From the NCBI RefSeq assembly GCF_004337505.1, contig NZ_SJZI01000047.1, positions 29,670 through 93,669 on the forward strand: a stretch of DNA of 64,000 nucleotides. Direction: 5' to 3'. Position 1 is the stretch's first letter; every line of letters begins with the position of its first letter. The stretch comes from Flaviaestuariibacter flavus (GTDB lineage Bacteria; Bacteroidota; Bacteroidia; Chitinophagales; Chitinophagaceae). Positions 44,127-51,551 of this stretch are shown piece by piece. The notes under the pieces are model-generated. The model searched no databases, was not told the origin of the DNA, and saw nothing but the letters and a program-made list of their open reading frames with translations. The position numbers and the translations under genes were made by a program.

Positions 44127-44393
44127 TCAGCGGCGGAAATTGGCAATGGGACCCTCTTCCACCCGGGTAACGGTGTGGGTGTCGCGCGCGGTAGAAAGCC
44201 AGACAGAGGCCAGCAGGCAAATGCCGCCCAGCAGGATCAGTCCCAGCACAAGGCCATTCTGAGGCTCGCCGTAAATCGTCTGGCGGTTGCCTTCCGTAAT
44301 GATCACACGCTCGGCAGCGGAGCGGTAAATAGCATAGCCGATCGAAGCCAGGGCCAGGATAAGGAGGATGGGAATCCAGGAACGCTTGTCCAT
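44127..44393 (-). CDS. small two-helix membrane protein (88 aa)
   Basis: Unrecognised protein with two hydrophobic helices (about 6-24 and 48-67) around a polar loop containing ITEGNRQTIYGEPQNG, and a short cytoplasmic tail. The opposite-phase frame at 44092-44490 lacks such organisation and is taken as a shadow. It ends NFRR. No function assigned. Confidence 0.6.
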   Translation of the reverse strand: MDKRSWIPILLILALASIGYAIYRSAAERVIITEGNRQTIYGEPQNGLVLGLILLGGICLLASVWLSTARDTHTVTRVEEGPIANFRR

Positions 44394-44448
44394 AGTTCAG
44401 TTTTTTGAACGCAGCACAGCAAAAGCAATACCACAGGAGGGAATCTGT

Positions 44449-44548
44449 CGATCTCCGATGTCCGATATCTGATTTGGCTGGCGCACGCAAAAAGGAAGGA
44501 TCGCTATGCGATCCTTCCTTTAACCTAAATCAGATATCGGAGATCTTA
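44449..44548. repeat. R1e, arms flanking a terminator
   Basis: Left arm GATCTCCGATGTCCGATATC (44450-44469), then TTTGGCTGGCGCACGC shared with R1c, hairpin 44488-44522, right arm ATCAGATATCGGAGATC (44528-44545). It abuts the TAA of the P1 peptidase. Confidence 0.88.
44488..44522 (-). terminator. terminator inside R1e
   Basis: AAAGGAAGGATCGC, loop TAT, GCGATCCTTCCTTT. Downstream of the P1 peptidase. Confidence 0.8.
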
Positions 44549-45682
44549 CATCTTTATCCGGTTGTATTTCTTCAGGATCTCCCGCAGCCGGTCGTGCGGC
44601 AGGGCGTAGTTCTTGTTGCCGTTGACGCCTTCCATCGTTTCAGCGCCCACCAGGGCATTGATGATGGCTTCTTCGGTAGCGGTGACCACAGCGCGGTACA
44701 GCCCGTCGAGCCGCTCCTTGGGCAGGGAGCTCCAGCTGGTCAGCGCCTCTTTTTCATTTTCAGCCGGGGCCTGGGTACTGAAGGCAAGAAAAATATCGCC
44801 GGAGGAGTTATAAGCCATGCCGCCGGTGCGGGCCACGCCGAGGGCTGCGCGCTTTGCCAGGAGCTTTACATACGAAGGCAGCAGCGGGGCGTCGGTGGCC
44901 ACCACTACGATGATGGAGCCGTCTTTGGGCTTTGTATTATATACGGGCTTTAAATCGGTGATCTCGCGGCCCACCGGGATCCCGGCGATCAGCAGGTCGT
45001 CGCGCCCGCCGAAATTGGCCTGTACGAACACACCTATCGTGTAGCGCGCCGAGTCGATCCGAACCACCCGCGACGATGTGCCGTTGCCGCCCTTGAAGCC
45101 AAAGAGCGACATACCGGTGCCGCCGCCCACATTGCCTTCCGCTACCGCGCCGCCACGGGCGCTGTCGAGGGCCGACCATACGTGCTCGGTCTTCACATGA
45201 AAACCGTTGATATCGTTGAGGATCCCGTCAAAGGTTTCAGCCACCACGGGCAGGCCGAAGGAAAAGTCGACGATGCCGCCCTTCGAAAAGCGCCGCACGC
45301 TCCACTGGCCGATGGCATCGCGCACCGTACCGACGCTGTTGGTGTTGGTAAGGCCAATCGGTCCGTAGCCGAGGCCGTATTCGTCGATCACGGTAGTACC
45401 GGTCATCTCACCATCGCCGTTGAGGCAAAACCAGCCTCCCGTCCAGGGCTCGATGCTTTTTCCGCGCGGAAGGATCACGGTGACGCCTGTGCGCACGGCC
45501 GGGTCGCCCTTGCCGCCCTTCCCGCTGATCAGCGTCTTGTAGCCAACCTCCACGCCCGGCACATCGGTGATCGCATTATTCTTGCCCGGCGTTCCGTCGA
45601 AGGGCACGCCGAGGGCGCGGGCACGGGGCTTTTGCGCTGCGGCAATCGTTGTGGCAAGAAGCAGTGGGAGCAGGAGGCGCAT
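44546..45682 (-). CDS. P1 family peptidase (DmpA/BapA-like)
   Basis: N-terminal nucleophile aminopeptidase of 378 aa with a short signal peptide (to about residue 16). Family enzymes self-cleave into alpha and beta chains; the new N-terminal Ser is the nucleophile and substrates are beta- or D-peptides. The cleavage region KGGNGTSSR lies at 197-205, so the alpha chain would be about 200 residues. The oxyanion-type loop GNVGGGTGM is at 183-191 and TNTNSVGTVRDAI near 112-124. Periplasmic location inferred. A perfect -7 box precedes it. Confidence 0.92.
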   Translation of the reverse strand: MRLLLPLLLATTIAAAQKPRARALGVPFDGTPGKNNAITDVPGVEVGYKTLISGKGGKGDPAVRTGVTVILPRGKSIEPWTGGWFCLNGDGEMTGTTVIDEYGLGYGPIGLTNTNSVGTVRDAIGQWSVRRFSKGGIVDFSFGLPVVAETFDGILNDINGFHVKTEHVWSALDSARGGAVAEGNVGGGTGMSLFGFKGGNGTSSRVVRIDSARYTIGVFVQANFGGRDDLLIAGIPVGREITDLKPVYNTKPKDGSIIVVVATDAPLLPSYVKLLAKRAALGVARTGGMAYNSSGDIFLAFSTQAPAENEKEALTSWSSLPKERLDGLYRAVVTATEEAIINALVGAETMEGVNGNKNYALPHDRLREILKKYNRIKM

Positions 45683-45698
45683 GGTGTTTTCTTTGCCG

Positions 45699-45706
45699 CA
45701 AAAATA
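45699..45706 (-). promoter_or_regulatory. -7 box for P1 peptidase
   Basis: TATTTTTG on the minus strand, full consensus, 16 nt before the ATG at 45682. Confidence 0.55.
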
Positions 45707-45917
45707 CCCGTCCCTGCTGAGTTCCGGGGCCGCTACGTATCAACGGTGCAAAATGACGGATCGCCTGTCGGTTTTTTACACTATCTGTCTTGACCCCAGG
45801 GGAGCCGCCTTTTTGTGGTTGCCAAAAGGTTTTCCGCGACGAGCCGCAAGCCCTGTGCCCTTACCTGTTTGTGCCGGCAAAAAGCGCGCTCCGGCTGCAC
45901 CTCAAACTAAACAGGCA

Positions 45918-46253
45918 TCAGTCGCCTTCGAAATAAAAGTGATTGTGGTTGCGGCAGCCCGGGTTGAAAGCCGCGCCGCAATGCGGGCAATGGTAGTTGC
46001 ACCCGAAGTATTCGTGGATGCTAAGCTCGGTCTTGCAGGCGCCGCACAGAATGGCTTTGCGGTTTCGCTCACTTTCGGGCCAGCGTTCCACTGCGTGCCC
46101 TGCAGCTTCTTCGTGGCAGTGAATGCACGGGTAATACTCATCGCAGCATTTGAAGCGGATGGCGATGATATCGCGCTCCGAGTGATAATGGATGCAGCGG
46201 GTTTGCCCGTCTACAGGGAAGCCTTTGATTTCGGGGTCTGATTTCAGCGCCAC
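45918..46253 (-). CDS. CHY zinc-finger protein
   Basis: 111-residue zinc-binding protein of the zf-CHY type: CIHYH near 20-24, CCDEYYPCIHCHEE near 36-49, CGACKTEL near 70-77 and CPHCGAAFNPGC near 88-99. In eukaryotes this finger occurs in Pirh2-like E3 ligases and in Hot13, which handles zinc in mitochondria; bacterial copies are stand-alone and unassigned. Soluble, probably cytoplasmic. Confidence 0.9.
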   Translation of the reverse strand: MALKSDPEIKGFPVDGQTRCIHYHSERDIIAIRFKCCDEYYPCIHCHEEAAGHAVERWPESERNRKAILCGACKTELSIHEYFGCNYHCPHCGAAFNPGCRNHNHFYFEGD

Positions 46254-46299
46254 AGATCGAAGATAATAATCTACATTGCTTAGTCAAACCAGAACTGCA

Positions 46300-47802
46300 A
46301 TGAACCTTCGCTTATCGTTACTCGTGCTCGCCTACACATTTCCGGCCTCGCTCTTTGCGCAAAAAGCTTTTCCTCCGGGAGCTGAAATGAAATGGTCGAT
46401 TGCATCACTCCGTACCACAAGCAAATCCAAAGAAAGTACCATTGGCTATATGCTCGACCCCAGGGCATGGATGGTGCAGGTCGGCGAGAATGAAGTAGCT
46501 CTTGCCCAGGACCTTTACGATCTTAAAACAGGAGTTTGTAAGGTAAACCAGGATGGGCGTGTATTATGGAGCACGCCTGTTGATGGGCGCCTGATGCACC
46601 TGAGCCGGCTTGGCGAGCATATTCTTGCGTTTTATTTTCCTCCTAAAAAGGGGAATGAATACGACCGCGAGCTGAAGGCGATGCTTATCGATGCCCGCTC
46701 CGGCCGCATTCTCCGGGAAAACTCAATTGTAAAGTCCGGCGAGGAAAGTAATCTGCTGGATCTTCAGGTTCTCAAAGATGACGAGGGTGTTTTTCAGGCC
46801 CTGATCGTACGCGAAACTGAAGCAAATAAGATCCGACGTTTTCAATGGGAAGATATTAATAATACTTCTAAGATAGAGGCGCTTAATCTCGATGCCAATC
46901 TTGCAATTTCGGGAAGAACCGAGTTGGCATTCCCGGGCCTGAAGCAGTCTGAATTATTACACATTCATCAAGCCAAAAGCGGGAAATTCATTCTTGGTTT
47001 TTTTGCCGGCGATCAGTTAGTTGCTTATCGCTATACCAGCTCGGGCGCTGCTGACGGCCGCCTCGTGCTTACGCTGCCGGATGCAAAAGCCGGACGTTCG
47101 GCAAGTTGCCTGATCAGAAAAGGTGCTGACGACGAGCAGTTGCTTGCCAGCGCCAACTACGGTTCTGTTACCCGGGAGGCGAACCTTCTTATCAGCCGAT
47201 TTGACTTTCGCGCGATGAAAGCAAGTTATTCGGTCCAGGAACTGAATCGTGCTTTCTCCGATCAGCTGCATCCGACGCCGGTTTCGTTTTCCGTTTCGAG
47301 TCCGAAGCTTCATAAGAATATCGGGTCGCTGCTGCCGGAAGGACTGTTTGAGAAAGGGGATACGCTTTTTGCTCTTTCCGAAATATACTACAGCACGGGC
47401 GATGGCTATCGCAGCAGCTCGGTAACCGATGCGGCCGTGTTGCAGGCATTCGATAAGAGCCTGCGGCCGATCGGAGCAGTGGCACTTGGAAAGTACTTTA
47501 CACCTCCGCAGGCCCTGGGAGGATCAACAGGCTGGAAGCGCTACGGAAACCAGCTTTATCTTACCGGTACCGTGGTGGATGGGGCGATCAGCACCAAAAA
47601 CTATTTCGCCAGCGTAGATCTCGAAAAACTGTCGGTCGCTTCGCCGCAGGCATTGGAGCGGAGCGGAGTGAAAAGCTATGCTGCGATCAACGGAGCGCGC
47701 ACCATCTTCTTTCCAAAATCAATGCTGCTTGTTTTTGTCGAAGCGATGGGCCTTACGGGAGCAAAGACATCTACCTGGTTTCAAAAAGTCGATCTGCCGT
47801 AA
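46300..47802 (+). CDS. secreted protein of unknown function, AT-rich gene
   Basis: Exported protein of 500 aa: signal peptide MNLRLSLLVLAYTFPASLFAQ, then a beta-rich body with repeated D-x-x-G-x-V/L-type turns (NQDGRVLWSTPVDGRLM, DARSGRIL), suggesting a beta-propeller-like fold. No Pfam family recognised and no catalytic motif. The coding sequence is visibly less GC-rich than its neighbours, with many A/T third positions, so it may be acquired. ATG at 46300 chosen (frame opens at 46276). Monocistronic with its own terminator. Confidence 0.75.
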   Translation: MNLRLSLLVLAYTFPASLFAQKAFPPGAEMKWSIASLRTTSKSKESTIGYMLDPRAWMVQVGENEVALAQDLYDLKTGVCKVNQDGRVLWSTPVDGRLMHLSRLGEHILAFYFPPKKGNEYDRELKAMLIDARSGRILRENSIVKSGEESNLLDLQVLKDDEGVFQALIVRETEANKIRRFQWEDINNTSKIEALNLDANLAISGRTELAFPGLKQSELLHIHQAKSGKFILGFFAGDQLVAYRYTSSGAADGRLVLTLPDAKAGRSASCLIRKGADDEQLLASANYGSVTREANLLISRFDFRAMKASYSVQELNRAFSDQLHPTPVSFSVSSPKLHKNIGSLLPEGLFEKGDTLFALSEIYYSTGDGYRSSSVTDAAVLQAFDKSLRPIGAVALGKYFTPPQALGGSTGWKRYGNQLYLTGTVVDGAISTKNYFASVDLEKLSVASPQALERSGVKSYAAINGARTIFFPKSMLLVFVEAMGLTGAKTSTWFQKVDLP

Positions 47803-47810
47803 TTAATCAG

Positions 47811-47846
47811 AAGAAAAAGAGGAACAATCGCTCCTCTTTTTCTTTA
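47811..47846 (+). terminator. terminator of AT-rich secreted gene
   Basis: AAGAAAAAGAGGA, loop ACAATCGC, TCCTCTTTTTCTTT; 8 nt after the stop. Confidence 0.8.
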
Positions 47847-47949
47847 AACAAAGTAATTCTCTTGAAGCTATCCGAATGGCGGCTCCCTATAGGTAGGAGA
47901 ACACTTACACTTTCGCAAAAGATGTTAGCAGCAGACTACTTCTTGATTA

Positions 47950-48711
47950 TTACGCATTGATCCCGCCACTCACTTCGATCCGCTGCGCGTTCACCCAGCG
48001 GGCATCTTCGGTGCAGAGGAAGGCTACCACCGGGCCAACGTCTTCGGCCACGCCAACCCGGCCCAGCGGCGTCATCGCAGATAGCCGCTCCTTGAGCTGC
48101 GGATTGTTGCGTATCGCCGCGTTGTTGAAGTCGGTTTCGATCGGGCCGGGCGCCACCACGTTGGCGCGGATGCCTTTCGGGCCGAGCTCTTTGGCGAGGT
48201 AGCGGGTAAACACTTCGATCGCTCCTTTCATAGAAGCATACACGGAATAGCCCGGGTTGACGAAGCGTGTAGTGCCGGTGGAGATGTTGATAATACCACC
48301 TCCGTCGTTGAGCTGCGGAAGCAGCGTTTGCGTCAGGAAATACACACCTTTGAAATGCACGTTCAGGAACTCGTCGAACTGCGCTTCGGTAACGGTGCCA
48401 AAGGGCAGCGTACCGCCAATGCCGGCATTGTTTACCAGGAAGTCGATCTTACGGCTTTCGAAGCGCTCCCGCAGCAGCCGCTCCAGCTCGCCTGCAAAAG
48501 CAGTGGCGGCTCCGGCAACAGATAGGTCGAGCGGGAGTGAAGCCGCCTTGCGGCCAAGCGCTTCGATCTGCTGCACCGTGTCTTCGGCGCCGCCGGCTTC
48601 GCTGCGGTAGGTGACGATCACATCGAGGCCTTTACCGGCGATGCTCAGCGCCATGTCTTTGCCCAGGCCGCGGCTTCCGCCGGTAACGAGGGCGATCTTG
48701 CTATTGCTCAT
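47950..48711 (-). CDS. SDR family oxidoreductase
   Basis: Classical short-chain dehydrogenase of 253 aa. Cofactor motif TGGSRGLGKD at residues 9-18 (Arg after Ser suggests NADP), NNAG in LVNNAGIGG, catalytic Ser in NISTGTTRF and YxxxK in YSVYASMKGA. C-terminal VSGGINA is typical. Substrate unknown. It is transcribed toward 47950 from a perfect -7 box. An AraC-type regulator gene lies upstream in the same orientation, with a direct-repeat operator between them. Confidence 0.92.
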   Translation of the reverse strand: MSNSKIALVTGGSRGLGKDMALSIAGKGLDVIVTYRSEAGGAEDTVQQIEALGRKAASLPLDLSVAGAATAFAGELERLLRERFESRKIDFLVNNAGIGGTLPFGTVTEAQFDEFLNVHFKGVYFLTQTLLPQLNDGGGIINISTGTTRFVNPGYSVYASMKGAIEVFTRYLAKELGPKGIRANVVAPGPIETDFNNAAIRNNPQLKERLSAMTPLGRVGVAEDVGPVVAFLCTEDARWVNAQRIEVSGGINA

Positions 48712-48730
48712 AAACTATTTTTTGAAGGCA

Positions 48731-48738
48731 CAAAACTA
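48731..48738 (-). promoter_or_regulatory. -7 box for SDR gene
   Basis: TAGTTTTG on the minus strand, full consensus, 19 nt before the ATG at 48711. No -33 TTTG; that place is taken by the direct repeats. Confidence 0.6.
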
Positions 48739-48755
48739 GATGCCGGCAGCAGCAG

Positions 48756-48795
48756 AAAATGGTGACTGCTTCAGTAAAAATGGTGACAGTTTCAG
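48756..48795. promoter_or_regulatory. AraC-type direct-repeat operator
   Basis: Two 19-nt direct repeats, AAAATGGTGACTGCTTCAG (48756-48774) and AAAATGGTGACAGTTTCAG (48777-48795), with 21-bp period and two mismatches. Two helical turns of spacing suits an AraC-family dimer. It overlaps the expected -33 region of the SDR promoter. Confidence 0.7.
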
Positions 48796-48818
48796 AATCC
48801 GGAGCGGCACCTGGCAAC

Positions 48819-49199
48819 TCAGCCGGCAAGTGTTCGTTTGCGCCATTCTTTCGGCGTCATGCCGGCGAAAGCTTTGAAGAACTTGGTGAAATTGCTGGGG
48901 TCGTAGGTCAGCTGGCGCGCGACATCGCCAATGCTGCGGGCAGTGTCCGCAAGCAGCTCCTTAGCCAGCGCCAGCAGTCTTTCCTCGTAATGGGCGCAGG
49001 TGCTGCGGCCCGTCACTTCCTTGATGGTATTGCTCAGGTGCGTTGGGTGTACGTGCAGCAGCGCGGCGAAGTCGCGTATCTCCAACGCGTGCTGCGCGTC
49101 GCCGGCGCGCAGTTCGCCCATGTGCTGGTCGAGGGCTTGCAGGTACTGCCGGGTTAGCGCCTGCGGGCGAAGTCCCGGCGCGGCCGTTCTAATGTCCAT
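48819..49199 (-). CDS. AraC-family HTH transcriptional regulator, short form
   Basis: 126-residue protein, essentially only the two-HTH DNA-binding domain of AraC/XylS proteins. First HTH includes FAALLHVHPTHLSNTIKEVTGRS; the second is IGDVARQLTYDPSNFTKFFKAFAGMTPKEWRK, the signature segment. No N-terminal cupin sensor, so an effector pocket is absent or very small. It lies directly upstream of the SDR gene in the same direction, and the 21-bp-period direct repeats between the genes are the likely target. Confidence 0.9.
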   Translation of the reverse strand: MDIRTAAPGLRPQALTRQYLQALDQHMGELRAGDAQHALEIRDFAALLHVHPTHLSNTIKEVTGRSTCAHYEERLLALAKELLADTARSIGDVARQLTYDPSNFTKFFKAFAGMTPKEWRKRTLAG

Positions 49200-49465
49200 C
49201 CGCTAAAGTTAGGGGGCGGACAAGAGCGCCCGGATGCTGAAATAGAAGCCCGGCATTTACCTGTTTTTCCCGAAACGCGCTTTCGGGAGGCGCTCCGGGC
49301 CCGGCGCCAGCGGGTAAATGATGGCCCGGCAGTCGGTTCAACCCGCAATTTGCCCCTTCTGCCTATGCCCCGGGGGCACACACCTATTGGTGCTGCAAAT
49401 GCGCGTCCGGGCGCTGTACTTTTACATTGTCCAACGGAAAAACACCGATCCAATATCCAAACCGT

Positions 49466-49600
49466 AACCTGAATCGTCTTTTTCGCCGTCCCTTGAAAAC
49501 CTGAGCCGTCCGACCTTTTGATGACCGTCCTTGTCCTTTTAACCTGACCCGTCCTACAAAAAGAACCTTTCCGATCCGGGCCCTTTTAACCTAAGCTGTC
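49466..49600 (+). repeat. four AACCTGANCCGTC direct repeats
   Basis: Copies at 49466-49478, 49498-49510, 49541-49553 and 49588-49600, with spacings 32, 43 and 47. Additional CCGTCC words occur between them, and CCTTTT precedes two copies. Confidence 0.7.
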
Positions 49601-49693
49601 CGTTTTTAAGTCCGATCCTGACAACCACGTACCCGGAATGCTATCTGTACCTTGTTTTATTCCGTACCCTTTTACAACCTGCCACCGAACTTA

Positions 49694-49716
49694 GGCGCCC
49701 CACCGGGCGCTTTTTT
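49694..49716 (+). terminator. terminator/attenuator before mqo
   Basis: GCGCCC, loop CACC, GGGCGC, then six Ts. No -7 box is seen between it and the mqo ATG. Confidence 0.75.
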
Positions 49717-49745
49717 AGTGGCATGCCTTTTTTGACCCGCTACGC

Positions 49746-51242
49746 ATGGAAAGGCAACAGACTGATATCATTCTCATCGGTGCGGGGATCATGAGCGCCA
49801 CACTGGGCGTATTGCTCAAGCAGCTCGAGCCGGGCTACCGAATACAGGTTTTCGAGCGCCTCGGCGAAGCCGCCACCGAAAGCTCCGACGCCTGGAACAA
49901 TGCCGGCACGGGCCACTCGGCCTTTTGCGAGCTCAACTACACACCGGAACGCGAAGACGGATCCATCGATACCACCAAGGCTGTCAAGATCGCCGAATCA
50001 TTCGAAGTGTCCAAGCAGTTCTGGTCTTACCTCGTCGAACACCAGATCATCAAGGTTCCCGATAATGTTATTCATCCCATTCCGCATATGAGTTTTGTGT
50101 GGGGCGAGAAGAATGTGGACTACCTCCGCAGGCGCTACAACGCGCTGCAGGAATGTCATCTTTTTCGCGGCATGGAGTTCAGTACCGACCCGGCACGTAT
50201 TGCGGCCTGGGCGCCGCTGGTGATGCAGGGGCGCGAAGCCGGCGAGGCGGTGGCGGCAACGAAGATGGACCTGGGCACCGACGTCAACTTCGGCGCACTC
50301 ACGCGCTGCCTGGTGGAATGCCTGCGTCGCGATGCGCAGGTCGGCATACACTTCGATCACGAGGTGGTGGACATCGAGCGCGAAGGCGACCAATGGCGCG
50401 TGCGGGTAAAAGACCTCGCCAGCGGCGAGCGGCGCGACGTGCTGGCGCCGTTCGTCTTTATCGGTGCCGGCGGCGGCTCGCTGCCCCTGCTGCTCAAATC
50501 GGGTATTCCCGAGGGCAAAGGTTTCGGCGGCTTTCCGGTAAGCGGACAGTGGCTGCGCTGCACCAACGAGAACGTGATTGCCCGCCACGAGGCCAAAGTG
50601 TATGGAACGGCCGCCGTAGGTTCACCGCCGATGTCGGTGCCCCACCTCGATACCCGCTGGATCAACGGCAAGCGCGAATTGCTGTTCGGTCCTTACGCGG
50701 GCTTTACCACACGCTTCCTCAAGCACGGTTCCGTGCTGGATCTGTTCAAGTCGATCAAGTTCTCCAACCTGAGGCCGATGGTGGCTGCCGGCATCCACAA
50801 TATGCCACTCACCAAATACCTCATCGACCAGGTGCGGCTCACACCCGAGGCAAGACTCGGGTCATTGAAGGAGTACTATCCCGGCGCACGTATGGAAGAC
50901 TGGGAACTGGCCATCGCCGGTTATCGGGTGCAGGTAATCAAAAAAGATGAAGAGGAAGGTGGTATTCTCGAATTCGGTACCGAGGTGGTGAGCGCCGCCG
51001 ATGGCAGCATCGCCGCATTATTGGGTGCTTCTCCGGGTGCATCCACCGCGGTTTCCATCATGCTGTCGCTCCTGGAGCGCTGCTTTCCTCAAAAGGTGAA
51101 TACACCGCAATGGCAAGGCCGCATCCGCGAGCTCGTGCCCAGTTATGGGCGCTCGATGGGGAAAGACGCGGCGCTGTTGCAGGAGATGCGCAGCTACACC
51201 AGCCGCGTATTGCAGCTGCCGTTGCCGGCGGCTGCTTCCTGA
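49746..51242 (+). CDS. mqo: malate:quinone oxidoreductase
   Basis: FAD-dependent peripheral membrane enzyme of 498 aa oxidising malate to oxaloacetate with quinone as acceptor, in the TCA cycle and respiration. N-terminal FAD site IILIGAGIMSATLGVLLKQL at residues 9-28. Family blocks WNNAGTGHSAFCELNYTP, VWGEKNVDYLRRRY and LLGASPGASTAVSIML are present, and length is normal. Behind a leader with repeated motifs and a terminator, so attenuation is possible. No TCA-cycle gene adjacent. Confidence 0.96.
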   Translation: MERQQTDIILIGAGIMSATLGVLLKQLEPGYRIQVFERLGEAATESSDAWNNAGTGHSAFCELNYTPEREDGSIDTTKAVKIAESFEVSKQFWSYLVEHQIIKVPDNVIHPIPHMSFVWGEKNVDYLRRRYNALQECHLFRGMEFSTDPARIAAWAPLVMQGREAGEAVAATKMDLGTDVNFGALTRCLVECLRRDAQVGIHFDHEVVDIEREGDQWRVRVKDLASGERRDVLAPFVFIGAGGGSLPLLLKSGIPEGKGFGGFPVSGQWLRCTNENVIARHEAKVYGTAAVGSPPMSVPHLDTRWINGKRELLFGPYAGFTTRFLKHGSVLDLFKSIKFSNLRPMVAAGIHNMPLTKYLIDQVRLTPEARLGSLKEYYPGARMEDWELAIAGYRVQVIKKDEEEGGILEFGTEVVSAADGSIAALLGASPGASTAVSIMLSLLERCFPQKVNTPQWQGRIRELVPSYGRSMGKDAALLQEMRSYTSRVLQLPLPAAAS

Positions 51243-51286
51243 TTTTTGGCACGGTTTTTCAAACCTTAAATGCAAACAAGTGCGAT

Positions 51287-51448
51287 ATGGAAATGCAGAA
51301 CCACAACGGGGCACAAGGTAGAAAACGCAAGCCGCTGCAGCGCCCCACCCTGGTATACTCGGTAAAGCAAGGCGAGCACCAGTGCGGCACCTACACCCGC
51401 GAAACACGTCAGATCCCGGCAGCGCCGCTCTGGAAGGCACGTGCCTGA
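51287..51448 (+). CDS. small basic hypothetical protein (53 aa)
   Basis: Possible small ORF MEMQNHNGAQGRKRKPLQ..., basic and hydrophilic, with one Cys in QCGTYTRE. The reading frame is open further upstream inside mqo, so real translation depends on the ATG at 51287, 45 nt after the mqo stop. A terminator follows at 51498. No homologue recognised. Confidence 0.4.
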   Translation: MEMQNHNGAQGRKRKPLQRPTLVYSVKQGEHQCGTYTRETRQIPAAPLWKARA

Positions 51449-51497
51449 TCCCGGATAGTCGTCACCGTTAGCAAACGATATTCATGTGCAGGGAATA

Positions 51498-51536
51498 AAA
51501 AACCCATCTCGCATCAGCGGGATGGGTTTTGTTTTT
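51498..51536. terminator. bidirectional terminator
   Basis: AAAACCCATCTCGC, loop ATCA, GCGGGATGGGTTTT then GTTTTT; between convergent genes. Confidence 0.8.
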
Positions 51537-51551
51537 AGCATTTTCGTCAGC

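Larger units (their letters stand above)
49200..49745 (+). other. 546-bp region upstream of mqo: candidate leader or ncRNA
   Basis: No protein gene seen. The proximal part has a CCCGAAA/TTTCGGG hairpin near 49270. From about 49430 the plus strand is pyrimidine-rich and carries four AACCTGANCCGTC-type repeats. It ends in an intrinsic terminator at 49694-49716, only 29 nt before the mqo ATG. A TACTTTTA at 49417-49424 (5 of 6) could be a promoter. Confidence 0.5.

Noticed and set aside
44092..44490. Alternative minus-strand frame of 132 codons
   Set aside because: It overlaps the two-helix membrane protein in another phase and runs through repeat R1e; composition is Arg/Pro-rich without structure.
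49320..49360. T-arm-like sequence GGTTCAACCC suggesting a tRNA
   Set aside because: No acceptor stem, D-arm or anticodon arm can be built around it; no tRNA is recognised anywhere in the window.
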